Of a stretch of 64,000 nt of DNA, positions 1-7,150 are shown in pieces. This DNA is from Methanomassiliicoccales archaeon RumEn M2 (GTDB lineage: Archaea > Thermoplasmatota > Thermoplasmata > Methanomassiliicoccales > Methanomethylophilaceae). The stretch is from the NCBI GenBank assembly GCA_001421175.1, contig LJKL01000011.1, positions 57,138 to 121,137 on the forward strand, given 5' to 3'. Numbering within the stretch: position 1 is the stretch's first letter; every line of letters starts with the position of its first letter. Made by a program: the position numbers and the translations under genes. The notes beneath the pieces are model-generated. The model did not search any database, had not been told where the DNA came from, and saw only the letters and a list, made by a program, of their open reading frames with translations.

Positions 1-650
1 TCCTGTCCTCGGCTCTTCTGAACGGCGGCTCGAAGGTGTCCCGTTCCGTGATGATAATGCAGGTCCCCAAGGACCACATGTGTTCAGAGCCGAAGAAGGA
101 GGTCGTATCCAGGATCAAGGCCCTGGGTCTTCCTTCCGATACTGTCTCGTTCATGACCGCGGCCGAGGTGGATTATGTATTCACCGAAGCTTACGTATCA
201 TACGAGGGTGTGGAAATGGCTGCATTTGTGACTGCGGGCCTAAGCAACCAGGTGGTGGCGGGGGAGGTCCTGGAGAATTGGGAGGAGAGGCATGCGCTGT
301 CCAATGAGCGAAGCAGGGCACTTCGTCCGGGAACAATAAACATAATAGTCGTTTCATCGAAGCCTTTGACGGAAGTCGGGAAGGTCAATGCCGTCATCAC
401 CGCCACGGAGGCAAAGACCGCCGCCCTCAATTATCTCGGTTATAAGGAGACGGGCACCACCAGCGATGCCGTCGCCATAGCTTCGCCTGAGGGAGAGAAC
501 GGTATAGATTTCACAGGCACTGGCACATCTATAGGCATCGCAACGGCCAGGGCAGTCAGGAAAGCTGTGGCCACCGCCCTGATGAGACGTGATGATTTCC
601 CGGTTGGATATACGGATAAGAAGAAAGAGAAACTCAGAGAAGGTATATGA
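1..650 (+). CDS. cbiZ: Adenosylcobinamide amidohydrolase CbiZ (5' end cut by window edge)
   Basis: CbiZ cleaves the aminopropanol arm of adenosylcobinamide or adenosyl-pseudocobalamin to give adenosylcobyric acid, which lets archaea remodel scavenged corrinoids. The frame is open from base 3 and encodes the family motif SSALLNGG before the first possible internal start (GTG at 36), so the true start lies left of the window. Other conserved stretches are VTAGLSNQ and the Thr/Gly-rich TGTSDAVAIA-like segment near the C-terminus (seen here as TGTTSDAVAIA). The stop is immediately followed by the ATG of cobS, so the two are probably co-transcribed with cobY. The family call is firm; only the N-terminus is missing. 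Confidence 0.9.
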   Translation, partial: LSSALLNGGSKVSRSVMIMQVPKDHMCSEPKKEVVSRIKALGLPSDTVSFMTAAEVDYVFTEAYVSYEGVEMAAFVTAGLSNQVVAGEVLENWEERHALSNERSRALRPGTINIIVVSSKPLTEVGKVNAVITATEAKTAALNYLGYKETGTTSDAVAIASPEGENGIDFTGTGTSIGIATARAVRKAVATALMRRDDFPVGYTDKKKEKLREGI

Positions 651-1751
651 ATGACTGATTATGAGATAAGATTGGGAACGAGCCTCAACGATGACGAGGA
701 GAAGCCCGTCAAGTCGTCCGGACCTGTTCTGGGGTCGGCGCAGAGTGAGACTGAAGCAGATTCGGAGCGATCTTCCGGAGAGACTGTTGAAGAACCGCCT
801 CAGGCCTACCAGGCAGAGAAGGAGCAGTTCGTTGCCGAAGAACCGCCTCAGGAGGCTTGGGTAGAGGCCCAGCCTGCCGCGGCAGAGGAACAGCCGGAAC
901 CTGAGAAACCGAAGAAGAAGGAGAGATCCAGCACTGCCGGTTCCGCCGCCAAGGGGATGCTGTCATTCTTCACGATCCTGCCCGTAGATGCCGATAATAG
1001 TGACATAGACGCCATGAATCAGAACTTCTGGCTCACGCCTATGCTGATAGGTGTGTTCTACGGTATCCTGGCAGTGATATCCTTCTACATATTCCAGTGG
1101 CTTTTCGGCTTCAACCTCGGGATTTTGCTGACCATGGCGGTGTTGATCGTCATGAACCGCATGCTGCACCTTGACGGCCTTATGGATACGGCCGACGGTC
1201 TGACCGTTGCCGGAACCCAAGAGGATCATGTACGAGCCTTGAAGGATACCCACGTAGGAGCAGGAGCGATAGTCGCGGTCATATTGATCCTGATTGCCAC
1301 ACTGTTCGCATACATGACATTCGGGTTCTTGGGAGCGATCGTAGCGTTATTCGTCGGAGAGGTCACAGCCAAAATGACCCAGGTGGCAGCGGCGGCATTC
1401 GGTGAGCCCGGGAACGGCATGGCCGGAGACAGCGTCCGCAACACTGACAAGGACAAATTCATACTGTCATATCTGATATCCGTGGCGATCTGCGTCATAT
1501 GGGCGGTCATTGTGATCGGCATCGTGATAACAGTCAATGACTCCGTGTGGTCCAAATTCGACACGTATTTCGTGATATCTGCGGCGTTGGCAGCGATAGT
1601 GGCCCCCCTGTGGGGAGTGGCCATGGCAAAGCTGGCGAACAAGAACTTCGGCTATGTCAACGGAGACGTGCTCGGAGCATCCAACGAGACGGGCCGCCTG
1701 GCGGTCCTGCTGATGTTCGCGATGTTCCTGAATCTGCTGTTCCGCATCTGA
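651..1751 (+). CDS. cobS: Adenosylcobinamide-GDP ribazoletransferase (cobalamin synthase) with acidic N-terminal extension
   Basis: CobS joins adenosylcobinamide-GDP and alpha-ribazole in the membrane, the last assembly step for adenosylcobalamin. The conserved metal/substrate motif LDGLMDTADGL is at about residues 174-184, followed by a run of predicted membrane helices to the C-terminus. At 366 residues it is over 100 longer than usual (about 250). The excess is an N-terminal region rich in Glu, Pro, Ala and Gln that contains two copies of EEPPQ and ends in a Lys-rich stretch at about residue 95. The ATG directly follows the cbiZ stop and the stop is 3 nt from cobY. A shorter start inside the extension cannot be excluded, but no better ribosome site is seen. 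Confidence 0.9.
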   Translation: MTDYEIRLGTSLNDDEEKPVKSSGPVLGSAQSETEADSERSSGETVEEPPQAYQAEKEQFVAEEPPQEAWVEAQPAAAEEQPEPEKPKKKERSSTAGSAAKGMLSFFTILPVDADNSDIDAMNQNFWLTPMLIGVFYGILAVISFYIFQWLFGFNLGILLTMAVLIVMNRMLHLDGLMDTADGLTVAGTQEDHVRALKDTHVGAGAIVAVILILIATLFAYMTFGFLGAIVALFVGEVTAKMTQVAAAAFGEPGNGMAGDSVRNTDKDKFILSYLISVAICVIWAVIVIGIVITVNDSVWSKFDTYFVISAALAAIVAPLWGVAMAKLANKNFGYVNGDVLGASNETGRLAVLLMFAMFLNLLFRI

Positions 1752-1754
1752 GAG

Positions 1755-2372
1755 ATGGACGCGCTGATAATGGCCGGGGGCAAGGGCACCCGCATGGGCC
1801 GATGCGGGATAGAGAAGCCCATGCAGCCCGTGGGCGGGGTACCGACGATACAGAGAGTGGTATCCGCGGTATCCCGCTCCAAATCCGTCAGCAGGGTCGT
1901 CGTGTCCGTGAGCTCCAATACTCCTGAGACGGAGAGGTTCCTCAAATCCAAGGGAGTGGAGACGATAAGGACCTCCGGAGACGGCTTCATGGAGGATCTT
2001 CATGCCGCTTTGGAAGTATTGGATTCCGATTTCGTCTTGACCGTGCCCTCCGATCTGCCCATGATAATGACATGGGAGGTCAACGCCTTCGCCGAGTTCT
2101 TCAGGCCTGAGATGGAATCCGCCATAGTCGTGGTGGATGAGGATACGGTTCTCGGTACTGGTGTGAAACCCTCCTACGTCGTAGAACTGGATGACGGAAG
2201 GTGGGTGCTCTCCGGGCTCTGCATAGTTGACAGGAAGAAGACCCTGGAGGGGGTCTATCTGAATGAGGAGTACATGAGGACCGACTGGGCCGACATAGCC
2301 GTCAACGTGAACACTAAGCACGAGCTGGATCTGGCAAGAGCCATGTGTGAGAACGGGATCAGAGACCGATGA
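1755..2372 (+). CDS. cobY: Adenosylcobinamide-phosphate guanylyltransferase, archaeal CobY type
   Basis: CobY transfers GMP from GTP to adenosylcobinamide phosphate, making the activated intermediate used by CobS. It is the archaeal replacement for bacterial CobU and has a nucleotidyltransferase (MobA/GlmU-like) fold. The N-terminal MAGGKGTRMG loop (residues 7-16) and the following EKPMQPVGG are the nucleotide-binding signature; TVPSDLPM around residue 97 is the acidic metal site. The length of 205 residues fits the family. It is third in the cbiZ-cobS-cobY run and its end overlaps the convergent cobT by 14 bp. Confidence 0.92.
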   Translation: MDALIMAGGKGTRMGRCGIEKPMQPVGGVPTIQRVVSAVSRSKSVSRVVVSVSSNTPETERFLKSKGVETIRTSGDGFMEDLHAALEVLDSDFVLTVPSDLPMIMTWEVNAFAEFFRPEMESAIVVVDEDTVLGTGVKPSYVVELDDGRWVLSGLCIVDRKKTLEGVYLNEEYMRTDWADIAVNVNTKHELDLARAMCENGIRDR

Positions 2373-3468
2373 TCTTCTCGTAGATCTCGTGCACCTTATC
2401 CAACAGCCCGGGGCAGTCTATCCTCCCCTCGCTTGCCGCCACTGCCGCGACGCATGCGCCGCCGCATCCTACGCCTTCCTTGATGTATCCCCATTCGTAG
2501 GCCTGCAGCCCCTCATGGGGGCTGTCGGAATAATCCATGTTGATGTAGACCAAGGGCACATCAGGGCTTATGTCCGATATCAGCTTGGTCACGTTGGAAT
2601 TCGGGTCATTCACCAGCCATCTTGTGGTGCCGTGGATTATACGGCCCGCAATGGAAGGCTCCAGGGCTATGGCGGCGGCTATGACGGCCGCCATCTGGGT
2701 TCCGCCGCCTACTATGACAGGTATCTTCTCCGCAGCACCGATCATCATCCCGACGTTGGCGGGCATCATGGGATCGCCTACGCAGGCTATGGCCTTCAGG
2801 GGGTCCTTGGCAAGGTCACCTTTCTTGATCCCTGCGTTCCTAAGAGCCTCTTCCACCAGTTTCATCTTGAGCTCCCGCGGGTTCTTGGGAGAGCTGCTGC
2901 TGACGTGATTCCCGTCCGTGGCTCCCATTGCCGTAAGGACCGCAAGAGCGGTGGTGGTCCCTCCTGCGCAGCTCTCGCTGATCACCAGGAAATCATTTCC
3001 TTTGGACAGCATCCTTCCGAGCATCTTGCCCTTCTCGAAGCCTTCGCGGACGTTCTTGACGGCCTTTCCCGTTGATATGTAATCGCCGCATTCTCCTCCG
3101 ACATCGAAGCAGGGGATCTTGGGGTTGATCTTGCATCCGCCGTTGACTATGTACGCAGGCATACCCGACAACTCGAGGGCCGCCATGGTAAGAGTAGCAG
3201 GGGTAGGTATTCCGCCGGGGTTGATGGGGATGCCGTCCATGCAGAGGGTCTTGCCGCATACAAGCATCTCGGCGTCGGCGGCGGGGGTGAAAAGCGTAAG
3301 TTCGGGGGTGTCGCCTGCATCGGAAACTCCCGGTATCGTTGAGGTGAGTGTGTTGGCGACGGTGCACGTGAAAACGCCCCTGCCGCCCCATATCTCAGAT
3401 AGGATCCTCTCTGCGATCTCTCTGTTTCCAACGATGCTCAGGGAGGGAGGCAATTTGAATTCGGACAT
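2359..3468 (-). CDS. cobT: Archaeal nicotinate-nucleotide:base phosphoribosyltransferase, CobT-like
   Basis: This 369-residue protein belongs to the archaeal CobT-like family, which activates the lower-ligand base as alpha-ribazole phosphate for CobS. Recognisable blocks are NPGGIPTPATLTMAAL, the SESCAGGTTTALAVLTAMG loop and VGGGTQMAAV, in the usual order. It sits on the opposite strand between cobY and cobQ with a shared upstream region against cobQ. Members of this family are only distantly related to bacterial CobT, so the actual base used (dimethylbenzimidazole, adenine or another) cannot be told from sequence. Confidence 0.85.
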   Translation of the reverse strand: MSEFKLPPSLSIVGNREIAERILSEIWGGRGVFTCTVANTLTSTIPGVSDAGDTPELTLFTPAADAEMLVCGKTLCMDGIPINPGGIPTPATLTMAALELSGMPAYIVNGGCKINPKIPCFDVGGECGDYISTGKAVKNVREGFEKGKMLGRMLSKGNDFLVISESCAGGTTTALAVLTAMGATDGNHVSSSSPKNPRELKMKLVEEALRNAGIKKGDLAKDPLKAIACVGDPMMPANVGMMIGAAEKIPVIVGGGTQMAAVIAAAIALEPSIAGRIIHGTTRWLVNDPNSNVTKLISDISPDVPLVYINMDYSDSPHEGLQAYEWGYIKEGVGCGGACVAAVAASEGRIDCPGLLDKVHEIYEKIIGL

Positions 3469-3595
3469 TGCCGCTCCAATATCGTGCTCCCTTATAATCT
3501 ATGAGTTCCCGGTCCCGCCTGCAACGTTTCTTTTCGCCCCACAATATAATATGTTATTCCGACATCAAGGATGGAGGATATATCCAGGAGATAAG
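3469..3595. promoter_or_regulatory. Divergent promoter region between cobT and cobQ
   Basis: The 127-bp gap contains an AT-rich TATA-like element, AATATAATAT at 3543-3552, placed for rightward transcription of cobQ, and a TTATAA-containing element near 3493-3498 placed for leftward transcription of cobT. A CAGGAG ribosome site at 3585-3590 precedes the cobQ ATG at 3596 and decides that start. No cobalamin riboswitch-like B12 box is apparent. Confidence 0.4.
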
Positions 3596-5389
3596 ATGAA
3601 ACCTGTCTGGAGTAGAGTTTCCAAAGAGATAGAGGGGGAATTGGCAGGCACCAACACCTCCTGCCCGTATCATCCGTCACATTTCAGGAATCAGGAGTGC
3701 ACATTCTGCTATTGCCCCTTCTATCCGTGTGAGGATCCGGATCTCGGCGAAGTCGCCGAGTCCCCCAGGCTCGGCAGGATCTGGGACTGCACCCATTGCA
3801 ATTTCATTCACAGGAAGGATGTGGCCTCTTACGTTCACGGAAGGCTGAGAGCGTCCGGGATATCCGGGCCCGGGGATCCTGCACTCGAAGAGCTGTTCCG
3901 GGAAACGAAAACGAAGTTCCACAGGAAGGGGAAAGCGGTAATGATCCTGGGTGCCACTTCCGATGCCGGCAAATCCGTCATCGCCACGGCGATATGCCGC
4001 ATTCTCAATGACCGCGGATACTCCGTGACCCCTTTCAAATCACAGAATATGAGTCTCAACTCGAGGGTCACTCACAAAGGCCATGAGATCTCCATGATAC
4101 AAGACCTCCAGGCCAGGGCCGCAGGTGTCAGCAGACCGTCCTTCAGGATCAATCCCATACTCATGAAGCCCAAGGGGGACGGAATGTCCCAGGTAGTGCT
4201 GGAGGGCGTTCCCGCAGGAGATTACAGCTCTGCCGATTATTACTCGGAATTCGTACCCGGGCCGGGTACGGACGCTCTGAAGAGGAGCATAGATTTCCTT
4301 CAGAGCAGATATGATTTCGTTGTGATGGAGGGCGCAGGGTCCCCGGCCGAGATAAACATCTATGATTCCGACATAGCGAACATGCGTGCCGCGAAGGCGG
4401 CAGATGCCGACTGCATTCTTGTCGTCAACGTGGAATGGGGCGGTTCATACGCATACGCGGTCGGTACGTTGGATCTTCTGCATCCTGAGGACCGCAGGCG
4501 TGTGAAGGCCATAATACTCAACAATCTCAGAGGCAACGTATCCGGCATGAGGGCCGCGGCGGAAGAACTGGAGGAAATGACGGGGGTGCCTGTGATGGGG
4601 ATAGTGCCACATCTTGATTTCGACCTGCCCAAGGAGGATTCGGAGAGCTTCAGAGGCGTGAAGTCCGTCGGTAAAGGGAGGACGGTTGTCGCAGTACCCA
4701 AATTCCCGAGGATATCCAACTTCACCGATCTTGACCCTCTGCTGCATGAGGATGTGACCTTAAGATTCGTATCTTCCCCCGAAGAGATGGAAGGGGCCGC
4801 GGCCGTTGTGCTGCCCGGAACCAAGAGCACCACCTCTGATCTCGAATGGCTCAGGAGAACCGGTATAGCCGGCAGGATTCTGTCACTGAAAGGCGAAGTA
4901 CCGATAATGGGCATATGCGGGGGTTATCAGATGATGGGCAGAATTCTCCGCGATCCCTTCGGGACCGAGGGGGAGCCCGGAGACACAGAGGGCCTGGGTC
5001 TTTTCGATATGGAGACGGAATGGCCGGGATCTGGCAAGAAGACCGAGAGATTCGGAGGCACCTATATTCCGACAGGCGACCCGATCTCAGGATATGAGAT
5101 ACATTCCGGCATGAGCAGTTCGTCTGAGACTCCGATGATAAAGACCCGGACGGGAACAGAGGGATCCATAAGAGAGGACGATATGCTCTTCGGCACCTAT
5201 GTTCACGGTATTTTCGATAAACCCGGTTTCAGGAGGCACTTCCTTTCCAAGGCGGGATGCGCTCTGTCCGTGGAGATCGTTGACCATGATGATCACGTGG
5301 AGAATAACATCGATAAGCTGGCACATGGGGTAATGGAAGCTGTGGACGCAGAATTATTCGACAGGATATTCATGGAGGGACGCCTATGA
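3596..5389 (+). CDS. cobQ: Cobyric acid synthase with N-terminal Cys-rich domain
   Basis: CobQ/CbiP amidates four carboxyl side chains of adenosylcobyrinic acid a,c-diamide using glutamine and ATP. Residues 1-75 form a small Cys/His-rich domain (CPYHPSHF, CTFCYCPFYPC, DCTHCNFIH) matching the zf-like family often encoded beside cobalamin genes. This is followed by the P-loop ATPase part (LGATSDAGKS, PFKSQNMSLNS) and a type I glutamine amidotransferase (GICGGYQMMG with the nucleophile Cys; YVHGIF with the catalytic His). The frame stays open upstream to 3119, but the ATG at 3596 has a CAGGAG ribosome site and begins exactly before the Cys-rich domain. The product is 597 residues and its stop overlaps the next gene by 4 nt. 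Confidence 0.9.
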   Translation: MKPVWSRVSKEIEGELAGTNTSCPYHPSHFRNQECTFCYCPFYPCEDPDLGEVAESPRLGRIWDCTHCNFIHRKDVASYVHGRLRASGISGPGDPALEELFRETKTKFHRKGKAVMILGATSDAGKSVIATAICRILNDRGYSVTPFKSQNMSLNSRVTHKGHEISMIQDLQARAAGVSRPSFRINPILMKPKGDGMSQVVLEGVPAGDYSSADYYSEFVPGPGTDALKRSIDFLQSRYDFVVMEGAGSPAEINIYDSDIANMRAAKAADADCILVVNVEWGGSYAYAVGTLDLLHPEDRRRVKAIILNNLRGNVSGMRAAAEELEEMTGVPVMGIVPHLDFDLPKEDSESFRGVKSVGKGRTVVAVPKFPRISNFTDLDPLLHEDVTLRFVSSPEEMEGAAAVVLPGTKSTTSDLEWLRRTGIAGRILSLKGEVPIMGICGGYQMMGRILRDPFGTEGEPGDTEGLGLFDMETEWPGSGKKTERFGGTYIPTGDPISGYEIHSGMSSSSETPMIKTRTGTEGSIREDDMLFGTYVHGIFDKPGFRRHFLSKAGCALSVEIVDHDDHVENNIDKLAHGVMEAVDAELFDRIFMEGRL

Positions 5390-6171
5390 GGATAATGTTC
5401 CTGGGAACCTCCTCGAACAGCGGCAAGACCACCGTGGCTGCGATGATGTGCAGATATGCCGCAATCAACGGCATATCAGTAGCTCCTTTCAAAGCATCGA
5501 ATCTGTCGTCATCCTGGCACATCACAGGATCAGGCTCACCGATAGGAATAGGCCAGGCCTTTCAGGCGGTCGCTTCCGGTATCGCACCCGATGATGACAT
5601 GAACCCGATACTTCTGAGGCCGGAGAAAGAAGGTGTCGTCCGGTATCTGAAGGGCAGTCCCTGCGCCATATCTGATGACGCGGCCTTTTCCGAGGTGCTT
5701 GCCTCCTTCGATCGCATCGCGGGAAAATACGATCTCGTTGTCTGTGAAGGTTCCGGATCCCCTGTGGAGCTCAATCTGAAAGGAAGAGACATAGCCAACA
5801 TGCGCATGGTCAGGGAGCGCGGGATCCCGTCCGTGATAGTCGGGGATATAGAGAGGGGCGGGGTGTTCGCCGCAATATACGGGACCTGGAAGCTCATACC
5901 TGAAGAGGACAGGAGATACCTCAGGGGCTTCGTCATCAACAGATTCAGAGGAGATATCTCCGTGCTCTATCCGGGCATAGAGGAGTTGGAATCCATCACG
6001 GGGATGAGGTGCTTCGGAGTGATACCCTATGCGGACCTTCGGGTGCCGGAGGAGGATACGTCAGTATCCGAAGTCTCCTGTCGGGAAGGCCTCGTGTCCT
6101 TGGACGAGCTGCTGTCGGCATGCAGGGATTCCGTTGATCTCGACGGCATGCTGCGCATCAGTGGCACATGA
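5386..6171 (+). CDS. CobQ-like ATPase domain protein lacking the glutamine amidotransferase domain
   Basis: This 261-residue protein matches the N-terminal ATP-dependent half of cobyric acid synthase: P-loop GTSSNSGKTT, APFKASNLSSS, IGQAFQAVASG, DMNPILLRP, EGSGSPVELNL and a VPYADLR-like end of the ATPase part (here IPYADLRVPEED). It stops about 40 residues later with no GICGG or YVHG motifs, so it cannot release ammonia from glutamine itself. It overlaps the complete cobQ by ATGA and is surely co-translated with it. It could be an accessory or regulatory subunit, an amidase with a borrowed amidotransferase, or an enzyme for another tetrapyrrole or cofactor; function is not established. It is not a fragment by frameshift, since the downstream DNA encodes a convergent gene. 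Confidence 0.75.
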   Translation: MRIMFLGTSSNSGKTTVAAMMCRYAAINGISVAPFKASNLSSSWHITGSGSPIGIGQAFQAVASGIAPDDDMNPILLRPEKEGVVRYLKGSPCAISDDAAFSEVLASFDRIAGKYDLVVCEGSGSPVELNLKGRDIANMRMVRERGIPSVIVGDIERGGVFAAIYGTWKLIPEEDRRYLRGFVINRFRGDISVLYPGIEELESITGMRCFGVIPYADLRVPEEDTSVSEVSCREGLVSLDELLSACRDSVDLDGMLRISGT

Positions 6172-7150
6172 TGGTCGGGACGACTTTGCCCGTGGGGATG
6201 TGGCCGCCCTTCTCCGAGCCTATGTCGAAGGATGTCATGAATGGTACGTCCATTATCAGATGCTCTCCTGTAACGCAAGAGGTTCCGTGATCAACGAAGT
6301 ACACGATCCTTTCCGAGTCAGAGAAATTCTTCTCCATCAGTTCGTCTATGCGCTCAAGCACCCTGACCTTCTTCATGGGGTCCCTCTGATGGCTGTACTC
6401 GTCCACCTCGTCCATATGCAGGAACACGTTCCCTTTGTCCAGTGCGTCCCTGGCCGCGGGGAATCTTTTATCCATGTCCTTTATCAGACGGAAGTCATGG
6501 CCGAAGGAAGCGAATATGCCCAGAGGGGTTGGGCTGTCGGATATGGCGGTCATATTCCCCAGGCAGGCATGGGGTTTGGAAGGCCTCCCCAGCCTTCCGC
6601 ATCCCCACGGATAGTTGGTTATCCCGTCCAGGTCCTCGGCCACAGCCATCACCATCTCTCCGAGTTTACCGGGAACTTCCACGAACGGAGCCGGAACGGG
6701 AGGGGAGGGAAGATCCGGCACTTCTTCGCATTCCATCGTCAGAACGGCCCTGCCGTTAAGGAAGAAGCTTATCTCGGGATCGTACTCCTCGAGGATCGAG
6801 AGTTTTTCCTCTACTTTCGGGATCAGGATATGACAGAACTCATGGGCATTGTACGCCCATTCTATCATACCGTCCTTGAGAAGAGCGGGGCTCAGACGGT
6901 AAGCGGTCCTGTTCTTCATGGGAAGGCCGAGACCAAGGGCCTCAAGGGCCGCTCTGGGCATGGAGGGAGGCTCTCCTGCGAAGAACTCATTCAGGAAGAG
7001 ATGGGTGTAGCCCCTTCCGTCCGTGACCCCGGTGTGTTTGGTCACGGATCGCAGGAAGGGCATATCCGCGTAATCCAGCGGCGTCATGCCGTCCAATTGG
7101 GGGACAGGGTTGTCCGAGGCGCCGTCAAGCAGTACGAAAAGTGTGTTCAT
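6158..7150 (-). CDS. Phosphoglycerate mutase-like protein of the alkaline phosphatase superfamily (ApgM-related, shortened)
   Basis: The start (LLDGASDNPVPQLDGMTPLD) and the metal site near the C-terminus (VDHGTSCVTGEH) match archaeal cofactor-independent phosphoglycerate mutase, ApgM, and HMDEVDEYSHQ supplies further likely metal ligands. At 330 residues it is about 70 shorter than usual ApgM, and the segment that normally carries the nucleophile Ser is altered (GRGYTHLFL here), so mutase activity should not be assumed. Its ATG overlaps the hypF stop by 4 nt, tying it to hypF as an operon, and its 3' end overlaps the convergent cobQ-like gene by 14 bp. It may act on another phosphate ester. 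Confidence 0.65.
   Translation of the reverse strand: MNTLFVLLDGASDNPVPQLDGMTPLDYADMPFLRSVTKHTGVTDGRGYTHLFLNEFFAGEPPSMPRAALEALGLGLPMKNRTAYRLSPALLKDGMIEWAYNAHEFCHILIPKVEEKLSILEEYDPEISFFLNGRAVLTMECEEVPDLPSPPVPAPFVEVPGKLGEMVMAVAEDLDGITNYPWGCGRLGRPSKPHACLGNMTAISDSPTPLGIFASFGHDFRLIKDMDKRFPAARDALDKGNVFLHMDEVDEYSHQRDPMKKVRVLERIDELMEKNFSDSERIVYFVDHGTSCVTGEHLIMDVPFMTSFDIGSEKGGHIPTGKVVPTIMCH

Noticed and set aside
3119..3595. An upstream extension of cobQ by 159 codons
   Set aside because: This part is antisense to cobT and then runs through the promoter; a ribosome site and the Cys-rich domain fix the start at 3596.
3469..3595. A cobalamin riboswitch before cobQ
   Set aside because: No B12-box or paired elements were seen, and such riboswitches are essentially bacterial.
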